From ASMP01 sp035282925 (GTDB lineage: Archaea > Nanobdellota > Nanobdellia > Pacearchaeales > GW2011-AR1), in assembly GCA_035282925.1 (NCBI GenBank), contig DATEUW010000002.1:1-24122 (forward strand): a stretch of DNA of 24,122 bases. Reading direction: 5' to 3'. The notes under the pieces were generated by a model. It was not told the origin of the DNA. It ran no database searches and worked only from the letters and a program-made list of their open reading frames with translations. Position 1 is the stretch's first letter; the number at the start of each line of letters is the position of its first letter. This document shows, piece by piece, positions 1 to 7,576 of this stretch. The position numbers and the translations under genes are program-made.

Positions 1-792
1 CATCTCCAACTGCTGTGCCGCCCTTAGGTAAGGCTTAGCCCAGCGGGCATAAAGCTTCATGGAATTGACCTGGCTTTGAAGATAACTTCTTTCCAGCTCG
101 TATCTCTTTCTCAGCTCTTTTTCCGAGTGCTCCAGCCAGTCCCCAAATTCCAGAATTCTCGGGCGAAGAATTCTTTTTACCCTGTCATTCAAATCCAGTT
201 TGTCTACGTCTTTCACATCTTTGGAAAAAAGAAAAGCATCTATCAATGTCTGATATCCTGCCTGGCTGATGGCCAGCGCCTTTATGCTGGAGTTTCCTTT
301 GTTGATATCGACCTTGTCCATGAATATCTGCTTCAGGGCGAGGATAGCTGCTTCTTTCTTGTTTTTATCTTTTAAGGCATCGTAATGGCTCAGCCTTATT
401 CTGAATTCTTTAAGGTCATATATCACATTTAAAACGCTCCTCAGGACAGTGTTCACATCACCGAGAATTTTCGTGGCTTGCTGCTGCATTACCGTGGCCC
501 TTTGCCCCAACTCTGCGAAATGGCCTGAGCCAGGGGAAGATGTGAAGTTGTCTATTATTTTTTCTGTCTCAAATCCGAAGTCATTCATCAAATCAAGGAT
601 AAAGAAATAAACCGGCTCCAGGGTCTCTGAGGAAGAATCATAAACGAGCCCGTGTTTTGCAAGCGGTTGCTCCTTTACCTCCTCTGCCGGAATATTCATC
701 TGATTCTTGTATTTTTTTAAGAGCTCTTTTGAGTTTTCCGCGTATTTCCCAGGATTTATTTTCCCAAGTATCTGGGCTATGTTTGCTGTCAT
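1..792 (-). CDS. Hypothetical helical protein, C-terminus cut off by the window edge
   Basis: The minus strand is open without a stop from an ATG at 792 to base 1, giving 264 visible residues; the end lies outside the window. The protein begins MTANIAQILGKINPGKYAEN and is rich in Glu, Lys and Leu, with long stretches of predicted alpha-helix and no signal peptide, membrane segment or catalytic motif that I recognise. Residues around 85-105 (GHFAELGQRATVMQQQATKI) and the last 60 residues look amphipathic or coiled-coil-like, suggesting a structural or scaffold role, which is inference only. A TTTAAA element lies about 30 nt upstream, so it may have its own promoter, or it may be read through from the acidic microprotein gene 48 nt upstream. 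I do not recognise the family. The ORF is firm; the function is unknown. Confidence 0.8.
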   Translation of the reverse strand, partial: MTANIAQILGKINPGKYAENSKELLKKYKNQMNIPAEEVKEQPLAKHGLVYDSSSETLEPVYFFILDLMNDFGFETEKIIDNFTSSPGSGHFAELGQRATVMQQQATKILGDVNTVLRSVLNVIYDLKEFRIRLSHYDALKDKNKKEAAILALKQIFMDKVDINKGNSSIKALAISQAGYQTLIDAFLFSKDVKDVDKLDLNDRVKRILRPRILEFGDWLEHSEKELRKRYELERSYLQSQVNSMKLYARWAKPYLRAAQQLEM

Positions 793-840
793 GGTAAAAA
801 TAAAGATTTGTCTGTTTAAAAAATGTTTCTTTAGAAATAT

Positions 841-936
841 TTATTGTTTATCTTCAAAAAAATCTGCCAAGAAATCATCATCATTTTCGTAATCGAAATC
901 ATCTAATTCATTCTCATCAGAGAGTTCTTGTTGCAT
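841..936 (-). CDS. 31-aa highly acidic microprotein
   Basis: The short ORF begins MQQELSDENELDDFDYENDD and ends in DDFLADFFEDKQ. Fourteen of its 31 residues are Asp or Glu and only one is Lys. Its start codon at 936 is about 25 nt downstream of a TATATAAA element (958-965, read on the minus strand), which is exactly the leaderless-gene spacing seen throughout this window and is the main reason to call it. The next minus-strand gene starts 48 nt downstream, so they may share a transcript. No fold or family is recognisable. A strongly acidic, Phe-containing short peptide could bind a basic partner, but that is speculation. It could also be a chance ORF within the 5' leader of the downstream gene. 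Confidence 0.5.
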   Translation of the reverse strand: MQQELSDENELDDFDYENDDDFLADFFEDKQ

Positions 937-957
937 GCAGAATATAGATGTGGGGAG

Positions 958-965
958 TATATAAA
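958..965 (-). promoter_or_regulatory. TATA box for the minus-strand microprotein gene
   Basis: TTTATATA on the minus strand is centred about 25 nt before the ATG at 936, as expected for an archaeal promoter giving a leaderless mRNA. No transcript data support it. Confidence 0.5.
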
Positions 966-994
966 TTTTATTAATCTTCGACTATGATAATTAA

Positions 995-1004
995 ACTTTA
1001 TAAA
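995..1004 (+). promoter_or_regulatory. TATA box deciding the ABC transporter start
   Basis: CTTTATAAAC is centred about 26 nt upstream of the ATG at 1026. An alternative in-frame ATG at 984 lies upstream of this box and would not be on the transcript. The box therefore argues for the 1026 start. Confidence 0.6.
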
Positions 1005-1025
1005 CTATTTATCTCTTTTTATAAA

Positions 1026-2753
1026 ATGAATAACTCAACTAAATTTGTTCTTGATATTTTCGAGAAAAACAAAAAGCAGCTTGTTAGAATAATCATAGTG
1101 GCAACTTTTGGAGCCTTGTTAACAGTTATAACTCCTTATATTTATGGTAAGCTTTTTGATCTTGCAATAATACCAGACACTGTTACAAATATTCTATTTT
1201 CTCTTATTGGGCTATGGCTTGTGTTAAGTTTAATTTCAACTTATGTTTCAAATATGACTGGTTACATGGGGGAAGTTCTTGGGACAAAAATGTCCCAGGA
1301 AGCAGAAGCAGAGGCATATTCCCATTTCCTGACTCTTCCGATTTTATTCCACAAAAAAGAGCAAAGAGGAGAAATTCTTCAGAAGATTTCTAGGGGTTCA
1401 AGGTCATTACAGGAAATTATTGAAACCATTGCAGATGTTTCGCCGCAATTGCTGATGCTTTTGTTCTCCTTAATAGCCATGTTCATAATAAAATGGCAGC
1501 TTGCTTTAATTGTGTTTATTTCTTTCGTTGTTTATGCTTTATTTACTATCAGGTTTGTAAAGCCAGAGATTGCAGCCCACAGAATAGCAAATAAAGTTTA
1601 TGAAAAACAATATGGAAATGTTTATGACAAGCTGTATAATGTTTTTCTTGTTAAGAATTTTGTAATGGAAAATGTGGAAAAAGAAAGATTTTTTAAGTCG
1701 CTTGTTGGAAAAATTCTTCCTGCTGTAAAAAATGCGGCCTCTAAATCAAGAAAACTTTCTGTTGTTCAGGGAATAATATACAGCATCAGTTTTGTTGCTG
1801 TCCTTGGCTCTGCAATATTTTTCCTAAGGGAAGGAAACTTAAGCCCTGGCCAATTTGTTATGTTCTTTGGCTACATAAATTTGGCATTCGGCCCATTCAG
1901 ATTTTTTGGAATGATATATAGAAGATATAAGAGAGCTGGTGTTGCAATAAGAAGATTCCTGAAACTGAGAAAGATCTCCCCGGAAAAAATGTCGCATGGA
2001 AACAAAATCCTGAAAGAAGTTAAGGGAGAAATATTTTTCAAAGGCCTTGATTTTGGATATATAAAGGGAAAGCCTGTTCTCAGAGGAATAAATCTTAAAA
2101 TCAATCCTGGAGAAAGCGTCGCCCTTGTCGGAAAAAGTGGCGTTGGAAAAACAACGCTGGCGGAATTGGTAATGGGATATTACCAGCCTGGAAAGGGAAA
2201 AATAACTCTTGATGGAGTTGATATTTCTGAATTACAATTAAAATGGCTGAGAGATCAAATTGCAGTAGTTCCCCAGGATCTTAATCTGTTTAATGATACA
2301 ATGATAAATAATCTGAGATATGCAAATCCAATAGCAACTGAAAAACAGATTGCTGATGCGGCAAAAGCCGCCTCTGCAGACGAATTCATAAATCAGCTTC
2401 CAAAAAAATATCAGACAAAGGTTGGAGAAGAAGGCGTCAAGTTGTCCATGGGCCAGAGGCAAAGGGTTGCCATAACAATGGCTTTTCTAAAAAATCCCAA
2501 GATATTGATTCTTGATGAGCCGACTGCCGCGCTTGATGCAGAATCAGAGAAAAAAGTTCAGGAAGGCATTAACAGATTAATTAAGGAAAAAACAACAATA
2601 ATAATAGCCCACAGGTTTTCAACAGTCAGAAACGCCGACAAGATTGTTGTTCTTGATAAGGGAAGGATTGCAGAACTTGGAAATCATGAAGAGCTTATGA
2701 AGAAAAAGGGAATTTATTATAACCTTTACACTTTACAAAAGGGGCTTGATTAA
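1026..2753 (+). CDS. ABC exporter (fused permease and ATPase half-transporter)
   Basis: A 575-residue half-transporter of the MsbA/ABCB type that would work as a dimer to pump a lipid, peptide or drug out of the cell. The N-terminal half has about six hydrophobic segments (near residues 22-41, 57-76, 140-158, 160-176, 250-267 and 275-296). The C-terminal half is a full nucleotide-binding domain: Walker A GKSGVGKTT (369-377), Q-loop VVPQD, signature LSMGQRQ (473-479, Met for the usual Gly), Walker B ILILDEP (493-499) and the H-loop His (529). The ATG at 1026 is preferred because a TATA box sits 26 nt upstream; starting at 984 would add 14 residues. A methyltransferase gene follows after 2 nt, so the two are probably one operon. 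The substrate cannot be told from sequence. Confidence 0.93.
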   Translation: MNNSTKFVLDIFEKNKKQLVRIIIVATFGALLTVITPYIYGKLFDLAIIPDTVTNILFSLIGLWLVLSLISTYVSNMTGYMGEVLGTKMSQEAEAEAYSHFLTLPILFHKKEQRGEILQKISRGSRSLQEIIETIADVSPQLLMLLFSLIAMFIIKWQLALIVFISFVVYALFTIRFVKPEIAAHRIANKVYEKQYGNVYDKLYNVFLVKNFVMENVEKERFFKSLVGKILPAVKNAASKSRKLSVVQGIIYSISFVAVLGSAIFFLREGNLSPGQFVMFFGYINLAFGPFRFFGMIYRRYKRAGVAIRRFLKLRKISPEKMSHGNKILKEVKGEIFFKGLDFGYIKGKPVLRGINLKINPGESVALVGKSGVGKTTLAELVMGYYQPGKGKITLDGVDISELQLKWLRDQIAVVPQDLNLFNDTMINNLRYANPIATEKQIADAAKAASADEFINQLPKKYQTKVGEEGVKLSMGQRQRVAITMAFLKNPKILILDEPTAALDAESEKKVQEGINRLIKEKTTIIIAHRFSTVRNADKIVVLDKGRIAELGNHEELMKKKGIYYNLYTLQKGLD

Positions 2754-2755
2754 AA

Positions 2756-3538
2756 ATGTTAAAGACAAGAATTATACAAAAAATAGGAAAATGTTTTGGA
2801 ACCCAAGTAGAAGCCTATGATAGATATAGGTCTGGATATCCTAGAGAATTTTATGACATGCTATTTAGTCTTGTTAAAACCAATAAGATCTCTGACATTC
2901 TAGATATCGGTTGTGGCACCGGTAAATCCACTGAACCGCTTGCTCGCTTGAGAGGCGTAAGAGTTGTTGGGTGTGATCATGACCTAAGAATGTTATCTCA
3001 AGCCAAAAAGAATGCTCTTAATCATAATCTACCTATAGCCTATAAAAAATGCGAGGCTGAAAATTTGCCATTTAAAGATAACTCATTTGATATTGTAACA
3101 ATAGGGAATGCTTTTCATTGGTTTGCAACCAGAAAGACAATAAAAAACATTAAAAGAATTTTAAGACCAAATGGATTATTTTTTATATACTGGAAGCAAA
3201 TGGACAAAGAGGATATATATTTAAGAAGAAAAATATTTAGACAATTTAACCCAAAGTATAAAGGTCCGAGAGTATTGATCACCCCAAGAGAATGTGTGGA
3301 ATTGTTGCGTAGATATAGTTTTCAGAGAGTAGGACATTTTAGTAAAAAATATACGTCTCATTATACTCTGGAAAATGCAGTTGGAAGGCTAAAAACAATA
3401 GGTAGTTACTTTAATCTTACTAACAAACAAAAACAGGGATTTGACAATATTGCTAGTAGAGTGTTCAAAGATTATCTTACATTAAAGAAAAAAATAGCGT
3501 TTTTATCGACTACACACTTTTGCTATGCTTACAAATAG
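2756..3538 (+). CDS. Class I SAM-dependent methyltransferase
   Basis: A 260-residue protein with the Rossmann-type SAM-binding motif I LDIGCGTGKS (49-58), an acidic residue at the end of strand 2 (GCDHD, D74) and a later AENLPFKDNSFDIV motif typical of Methyltransf_11 proteins. The N-terminal EAYDRYRSGYP is also common in this superfamily. It probably methylates a small molecule; the C-terminal third, which would set specificity, is not recognisable. The gene starts 2 nt after the ABC exporter stop, so the pair is likely translated from one mRNA, and the methyltransferase may modify what the exporter carries (inference). It looks more A+T-rich in codon use than the core genes nearby, consistent with a later acquisition. 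Confidence 0.88.
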   Translation: MLKTRIIQKIGKCFGTQVEAYDRYRSGYPREFYDMLFSLVKTNKISDILDIGCGTGKSTEPLARLRGVRVVGCDHDLRMLSQAKKNALNHNLPIAYKKCEAENLPFKDNSFDIVTIGNAFHWFATRKTIKNIKRILRPNGLFFIYWKQMDKEDIYLRRKIFRQFNPKYKGPRVLITPRECVELLRRYSFQRVGHFSKKYTSHYTLENAVGRLKTIGSYFNLTNKQKQGFDNIASRVFKDYLTLKKKIAFLSTTHFCYAYK

Positions 3539-3608
3539 AAAAAGATAAATGCTATAAATAGAATCTTGGTTACAAAATCCTTATAAATATCTTCTTCTTA
3601 TTCACTAC

Positions 3609-3938
3609 ATGGGATTTTTTGGTTTTGGGAGAAAGAAGAAAATACTGGATCTCACAGAGAATTACAAAAGGCAGATAGAGAAAGCAGAGCAGGCGAGGGC
3701 TTTGCAGAAAAACTCTTCTGCTTCCTCAGGGGCAGGCCCTTTCTCTTTTTTTGATTCCCCTGCAGCAGGCTCTTCAGAAACCACGCTCGACCTCTCTTCA
3801 GCAGAGGAGAAAAAGAAAAGACTGGCAAAAAGGATAACGGAAATGACGGAAAAGGTAGAAGACATAGGAAACCAGATTTACCACCTGCAGCAGAGGCTCG
3901 AGGTTCTTGAGAGAAAACTCGATGTGAAGAGGATTTAA
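3609..3938 (+). CDS. Small coiled-coil protein, unknown function
   Basis: A 109-residue protein starting MGFFGFGRKKKILDL. It has a charged helical N-terminal segment (about 15-35), a Ser/Ala/Gly/Phe-rich low-complexity linker (about 36-62), and a C-terminal coiled coil (about 65-107) with a regular hydrophobic pattern. The Gly/Phe-rich N-terminus followed by a basic KKK could touch a membrane or a partner, but there is no clear membrane helix. The TATA element CTTATAAATA near 3580 lies about 25 nt before the ATG, supporting this start and a single-gene leaderless mRNA. Similar short coiled-coil proteins are common in archaea and I cannot assign a family. Confidence 0.75.
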   Translation: MGFFGFGRKKKILDLTENYKRQIEKAEQARALQKNSSASSGAGPFSFFDSPAAGSSETTLDLSSAEEKKKRLAKRITEMTEKVEDIGNQIYHLQQRLEVLERKLDVKRI

Positions 3939-4007
3939 CCTTTTAAAAATAAGAGCTGAAAAACTAGATTATTGGATAAATATGTATTAGATTTATCAAA
4001 TTAAAAA

Positions 4008-4017
4008 TATATATAAA
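4008..4017 (+). promoter_or_regulatory. TATA box of the GluRS gene
   Basis: TATATATAAA is centred about 25 nt upstream of the ATG at 4039. It supports that start and a leaderless transcript. Confidence 0.55.
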
Positions 4018-4038
4018 TCCATTATCATTTTTTCATGT

Positions 4039-5250
4039 ATGAAAGACCTGGAAAAAAAGGCTAGAGCCTATGCCCTGAAAAATGCTGTTGCTTATGATGG
4101 GGTTGCGAGAACTGGTTCTGTAATCTCTGCCCTTTTCAATGAAGGATTGAAACCCAGCGAGGTAAAGAAATTCTCAAAACAGATTAATAATATAGTTGCT
4201 GAGGTAAACAAATTACCAGTTGAGGAGCAGATTAAGGAGTTTTCTAAGTTAGAATCTAAAACTTCCCACAGAGAAGGGCGCGAAGGACTTCCCGAGCTGC
4301 CTGGCGCAAAAAAAGGGAAAGTTATCATGAGATTCGCTCCTTCTGCGTCTGGCCCTTTCCACATAGGACATGCCCTTACAGGAAGCTTGTCTTATCTTTT
4401 TGTGAAAAAATATGGAGGAAAATTTTATCTTAGAATAGAGGACACAAACCCGGAGAATATTTATCCGAAGGCATACGAGATGATTAAGAAAGAATCAGCC
4501 TGGCTTTTTCCGGGAAATTTTTTGAAAATCATCATCCAATCTGACAGGATGAAAATCTATTACAATTGCGCAGAAAAGCTCCTGAGGAAAAAGGCCGCTT
4601 ATGTATGCACTTGCTCTCAGGAAAAATTCAAGGAGTTTGTCGAGGCTATGAAAGCCTGCCCGTGCAGAAGTTTAAGTGTTAAGGAAAATCTCGAAAGATG
4701 GAAAAAAATGTTAGATAAAAATGGTTTTGCTGAAGGCCAGGCTGTTCTAAGATTCAAATCAGGAATGCAGGACAAAAATCCTGCAATGAGGGATTTCCCC
4801 CTTGCGAGAATAAATCTCACAAAACACGTAAGGCAGGGAAACAGATACAGAGTTTGGCCTCTTATGAATCTCGCAGTTGCCGCAGACGACATTGATTTGA
4901 AAATGACCCATATAATCAGGGCAAAGGACCACAGGGACAATGCAGAGAGGCAGAGAAGAATTTATCTTGCCTTGGGTCTGAAATCCAGGGTTCCTTGGAC
5001 AGGATTCCTCGGAAGGATACACCTTAAAGACATGGAGCTCTCCACGACAAAGATGAGGCAGGATATAGAATCAGGAAAATATTCTGGATGGAACGACAAA
5101 AGGCTTCCGACAATCGCCTCTTTGAAAAAGCAGGGCTACAAACCAGAGGCTTTCTGGAAATTTGCAGAACGCATTGGTCTCTCGGAAAATGACAAAATCA
5201 TGGACAGGGAGGAATTTTTCAAATTGTTAGATAGTTTTAATAAAGAATAG
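4039..5250 (+). CDS. gltX: Glutamyl-tRNA synthetase, lacking the anticodon-binding domain
   Basis: Archaeal-type class I GluRS, which attaches glutamate to tRNA-Glu (and, in archaea that use the amidotransferase route, to tRNA-Gln). It has a helical N-terminal extension (1-90), then the catalytic core with RFAPSASGPFHIGH (98-111; HIGH at 108-111), LRIEDTNPE, a likely zinc knuckle (C190, C192, C207, C209), and the archaeal KMSKS counterpart LSTTKM (334-339), followed by SGKYSGWNDKRLPT. The protein stops at residue 403. Family members are normally about 550 residues because a two-barrel anticodon-binding domain follows, and that domain is absent here. The next ORF (a pilin) does not supply it. 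The catalytic identity is secure, but whether it still charges tRNA-Glu, or serves another acceptor as bacterial GluQ-RS does, is open. Confidence 0.92.
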   Translation: MKDLEKKARAYALKNAVAYDGVARTGSVISALFNEGLKPSEVKKFSKQINNIVAEVNKLPVEEQIKEFSKLESKTSHREGREGLPELPGAKKGKVIMRFAPSASGPFHIGHALTGSLSYLFVKKYGGKFYLRIEDTNPENIYPKAYEMIKKESAWLFPGNFLKIIIQSDRMKIYYNCAEKLLRKKAAYVCTCSQEKFKEFVEAMKACPCRSLSVKENLERWKKMLDKNGFAEGQAVLRFKSGMQDKNPAMRDFPLARINLTKHVRQGNRYRVWPLMNLAVAADDIDLKMTHIIRAKDHRDNAERQRRIYLALGLKSRVPWTGFLGRIHLKDMELSTTKMRQDIESGKYSGWNDKRLPTIASLKKQGYKPEAFWKFAERIGLSENDKIMDREEFFKLLDSFNKE

Positions 5251-5292
5251 AGGATAAAAACATTTTTAAATGAGATTTCCTTAAATACAGAT

Positions 5293-5769
5293 ATGAAAAG
5301 AGGCAGTATAACGGAAGGGGATAAAAAAGGTTTATCAACCATTGTTGCCACATTGATAATAATTCTTCTGACTTTAGTTGCTGTAGGAATAATCTGGGTT
5401 GTGATAAGAAACGTGGTTGAAGGCGGGGCTGGACAGATAGAACTCAGTCAAAAATGTCTCGCAGTCGAGCTGAGCGCTGTTACGGTCAACGAAACTTCTT
5501 CAGGAATATATGATGTTACCTTGAGAAGAGGCACTGGCAACCAGGAAGATATAGGAGTGAAGGTCAATGTCTTCCAAGGAACAGCAACGAGCAGCGGAGT
5601 TCTAGCTTGGGGAGATTTCGGTGAGCTTGATGCTCTCGGAACAGTTACAAATACTGTAGATACAAATGCAACACTGACTGGCGGAGACAAGATAGAGTTC
5701 ACGGCATTCTTCCAGGGTGCTTCTGGAGAAGAACAGCTCTGCTCGCAGACCAAGAGTTTTGAATTTTAA
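5293..5769 (+). CDS. Type IV pilin/archaellin-like secreted protein
   Basis: A 158-residue protein with a class III (prepilin) signal: short charged N-terminus ending KKG, then LSTIVATLIIILLTLVAV, so cleavage by an archaeal prepilin peptidase after Gly13 is expected. The hydrophobic helix (about 14-40) would anchor the subunit in the membrane or pack into a filament core. The remaining 115 residues look like a beta-rich extracellular domain with Thr, Ser, Val and Gly alternation. The length suits a pilus or archaellum minor or major subunit. No pilus assembly ATPase or membrane platform gene is nearby, so the system is elsewhere. A TTTTTAAATG element near 5264-5273 supports the start at 5293. 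Confidence 0.88.
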   Translation: MKRGSITEGDKKGLSTIVATLIIILLTLVAVGIIWVVIRNVVEGGAGQIELSQKCLAVELSAVTVNETSSGIYDVTLRRGTGNQEDIGVKVNVFQGTATSSGVLAWGDFGELDALGTVTNTVDTNATLTGGDKIEFTAFFQGASGEEQLCSQTKSFEF

Positions 5770-5876
5770 CTTATTTTCTTTTTTTGGATTTTTAACCAAT
5801 AGCAGGGCATTTGAATAGGGGTAAATTAAATTTTATTAACAGTTAACCTTAAAAACTGTCTTTCTATTGTAAAATC

Positions 5877-5958
5877 ATGACAGCTAAAAGCCGAGGTTAT
5901 CGGCACATACATCACTGAAGATTTTTCTAGCTGTTGCTTTAGTTCTAACAAGTTTTTT
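5877..5958 (+). ncRNA. Candidate small structured RNA upstream of tRNA-His
   Basis: This gene-free stretch has a TATA-like CTTAAAAAC (5848-5856) about 25 nt upstream of an inverted repeat ACAGCTA (5880-5886) / TAGCTGT (5928-5934). Inside the repeat is a second hairpin, GCCGA/TCGGC (5890-5894/5900-5904) with a 5-nt loop. A run of six T residues (5953-5958) could end the transcript. No start codon opens a convincing ORF here. It has no clear C/D or H/ACA boxes and matches no RNA family I know. The T run also overlaps the tRNA-His promoter, so the terminator role is uncertain. Confidence 0.3.
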
Positions 5959-5985
5959 ATACCATTTTCACTTAAATTAAATTAT

Positions 5986-6057
5986 GGTGGTTGTAGTATA
6001 ATGGCAGTACGTGCGGTTGTGGTCCGCAAGACGGGAGTTCGATTCTCCCCTTCCACC
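5986..6057 (+). tRNA. tRNA-His (anticodon GTG)
   Basis: A cloverleaf folds with anticodon stem TGCGG/CCGCA and loop TTGTGGT (anticodon GTG), T arm GGGAG/CTCCC with TTCGATT, and a D arm with the GG pair. The extra G at position -1 (5986) opposite C73 is the histidine identity element and is encoded in the DNA. No CCA is encoded. The acceptor stem has two adjacent T-T mismatches (positions 5-68 and 6-67). A TTTTATAC element centred near 5958 gives a start at about 5985. hisS begins 17 nt downstream. Confidence 0.93.
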
Positions 6058-6074
6058 CTTTAAGAAAATAGATA

Positions 6075-7205
6075 ATGGAACCAGTAAAAGGATTCAGGGA
6101 TTTCTCTGGCGAAGAAGCCAGGAAAATTGCAGAGATTAAGAAAATCATAACTGGTGTTTTCGAAGCTTACGGCTTCGAGCCAGTGGAAACTCCAATAATA
6201 GAACAGGAAGAATTTGTTAAAGGCTCGGATTCCGGAGACGAAGCTGTTTCTGACATTTTCAAACTGCAGGACAAAGGAAAAAGGAACTTGGCTTTGCGAT
6301 ATGAATTCACTTTCCAGCTGAAAAGATTGGCCAAGAACAAAAAGCTTCCTTACAAGAGATACCAGATTGGTGAGGTTTTTCGTGACGAGCCGGTTTCTGC
6401 AAACAGATTAAGGCAGATTACCCAGTGCGATGTTGATACAATTGGCTCAACAATTAAAGATGAAGCTGAAATTCTTGCCCTTACAAACGAGCTTTTTGAA
6501 AAACTCGGGGTTAAGCCGATAATCTTGATTAACAACAGAAAATTGCTTAACGAAATTCTTGATGATGTCGGACTTAAAGAGAAGGACAAGAAACAGGTTT
6601 TAAGGGAGATTGACAAATATGACAAGATTGGTGAAAAGCAAGTAAGAACAAACTTAAAGAAATTAAAAGCTGAGAAAATAATTGATGTATTAAAGCAAGG
6701 AGAGAAGTACTTTAAAAAATTCCCCGCATATAAAGAGATTATTTCCCTAATGGAATATTGCAAGATTTATGGGATTAAACCTTTGTTTGCACCGACAGTT
6801 GTTCGCGGGCTTTCTTACTACAACGGGAATGTCTTTGAAGTTAAAGCAAAGGGAATTAGGGAAACATTGGCAGGAGGCGGGAGTTATATGTTTAATGGAG
6901 TCCAGTGTACAGGAATTTCATTCGGAGTTGAACGTGTCTCTGTTGTTGCCGATATAAGATATGACAAAGAAAAAACTCTTGTAATTTCTCTTGGACAGGA
7001 CAAGGAAGCTATAAAACTTGCACAGAGGCTAAGAGCGCAGGGAAAAACAGCCTCGATTTATTATGGTAAACCCTCTAAAGCCCTGGATTACGCAAACTCC
7101 TATGGTTTCGGAAAAGTTATTTTTGTCGGAGAAAAAGAAGTCAAAGCAGGAAAATTCAAGGTCAAGGACATGAAGACAGGGAAAGAATCTGTTCTTAAAT
7201 TATAA
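6075..7205 (+). CDS. hisS: Histidyl-tRNA synthetase
   Basis: Class II synthetase that charges tRNA-His. Visible features are the N-terminal KGFRDFSGEE start typical of HisRS, motif 2 around YQIGEVFRDEP (96-106), the histidine-binding RGLSYYNGNVFEV (244-256), and motif 3 GISFGVERV (280-288), followed by a short alpha/beta anticodon-binding domain (about 300-376). At 376 residues it is shorter than most HisRS (about 420), mainly at the C-terminus. Its cognate tRNA-His gene ends 17 nt before the ATG, and no TATA element lies about 25 nt upstream of the ATG, because that position is inside the GC-rich tRNA 3' end. It is therefore probably expressed by read-through from the tRNA promoter, with tRNA 3' processing freeing the mRNA. 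tRNA-Ala follows 2 nt after the stop. Confidence 0.95.
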   Translation: MEPVKGFRDFSGEEARKIAEIKKIITGVFEAYGFEPVETPIIEQEEFVKGSDSGDEAVSDIFKLQDKGKRNLALRYEFTFQLKRLAKNKKLPYKRYQIGEVFRDEPVSANRLRQITQCDVDTIGSTIKDEAEILALTNELFEKLGVKPIILINNRKLLNEILDDVGLKEKDKKQVLREIDKYDKIGEKQVRTNLKKLKAEKIIDVLKQGEKYFKKFPAYKEIISLMEYCKIYGIKPLFAPTVVRGLSYYNGNVFEVKAKGIRETLAGGGSYMFNGVQCTGISFGVERVSVVADIRYDKEKTLVISLGQDKEAIKLAQRLRAQGKTASIYYGKPSKALDYANSYGFGKVIFVGEKEVKAGKFKVKDMKTGKESVLKL

Positions 7206-7207
7206 TT

Positions 7208-7278
7208 GGGCCTGTAGTTCAGCGGTAGAATGCATGGCTGGCAGTCATGAGGCTCGAGTTCGATTCTCGACAGGTCCA
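7208..7278 (+). tRNA. tRNA-Ala (anticodon GGC)
   Basis: The acceptor stem GGGCCTG/CAGGTCC contains the G3-T70 wobble pair that defines alanine tRNAs, with A73. The anticodon loop CTGGCAG gives GGC. The T arm is CTCGAGTTCGATTCTCGAC-like and no CCA is encoded. It begins 2 nt after the hisS stop and lacks a well-placed TATA box of its own, so it is probably cut from the hisS transcript. Confidence 0.95.
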
Positions 7279-7279
7279 T

Positions 7280-7534
7280 TTACTCCGAATCATATTTTTT
7301 AGAAGCCATTGCTAGTCTCCAAGCGATTTCTGTCGCTTCAATAACCATCCCACGATAAAGCGTAAGAGGGCTTACATTGGCACGCGCTAACTTAGCTGCT
7401 ATAGCAGAATAATTTCTAAGTTCTTCTTCGGGCATAACACGACCCTCTTCTTTGGAACGTGCTTGTAGGCACTCCATTGTCTCTTGCTCTAATCTACCAT
7501 GAGGAACCCTTAATCTTCTATTTACCTCTGCCAT
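7280..7534 (-). CDS. Small hypothetical protein (84 aa)
   Basis: An 84-residue protein starting MAEVNRRLRVPHGRLEQETM, largely helical and charged. Its second half (SAIAAKLARANVSPLTLYRG, then MVIEATEIAWRLAMASKKYD) looks like packed amphipathic helices. There is no membrane segment or metal-binding motif. A CTTTAAATAA element (7557-7566, minus strand) is about 27 nt upstream of the ATG at 7534, supporting a separate leaderless transcript. The stop lies 1 nt from the tRNA-Ala 3' end on the opposite strand. I do not recognise the family. Confidence 0.7.
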   Translation of the reverse strand: MAEVNRRLRVPHGRLEQETMECLQARSKEEGRVMPEEELRNYSAIAAKLARANVSPLTLYRGMVIEATEIAWRLAMASKKYDSE

Positions 7535-7576
7535 GAATCACTCTCAATTTTTTCTTATTTAAAGATTTAGATATTT

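Noticed and set aside
984..1025. Upstream start for the ABC transporter
   Set aside because: The ATG at 984 precedes the TATA box at 995-1004, so it would not be in the transcript.
5877..5958. C/D box sRNA
   Set aside because: One CTGA-like box (5915-5918) is present but no matching RTGATGA C box at a suitable distance.
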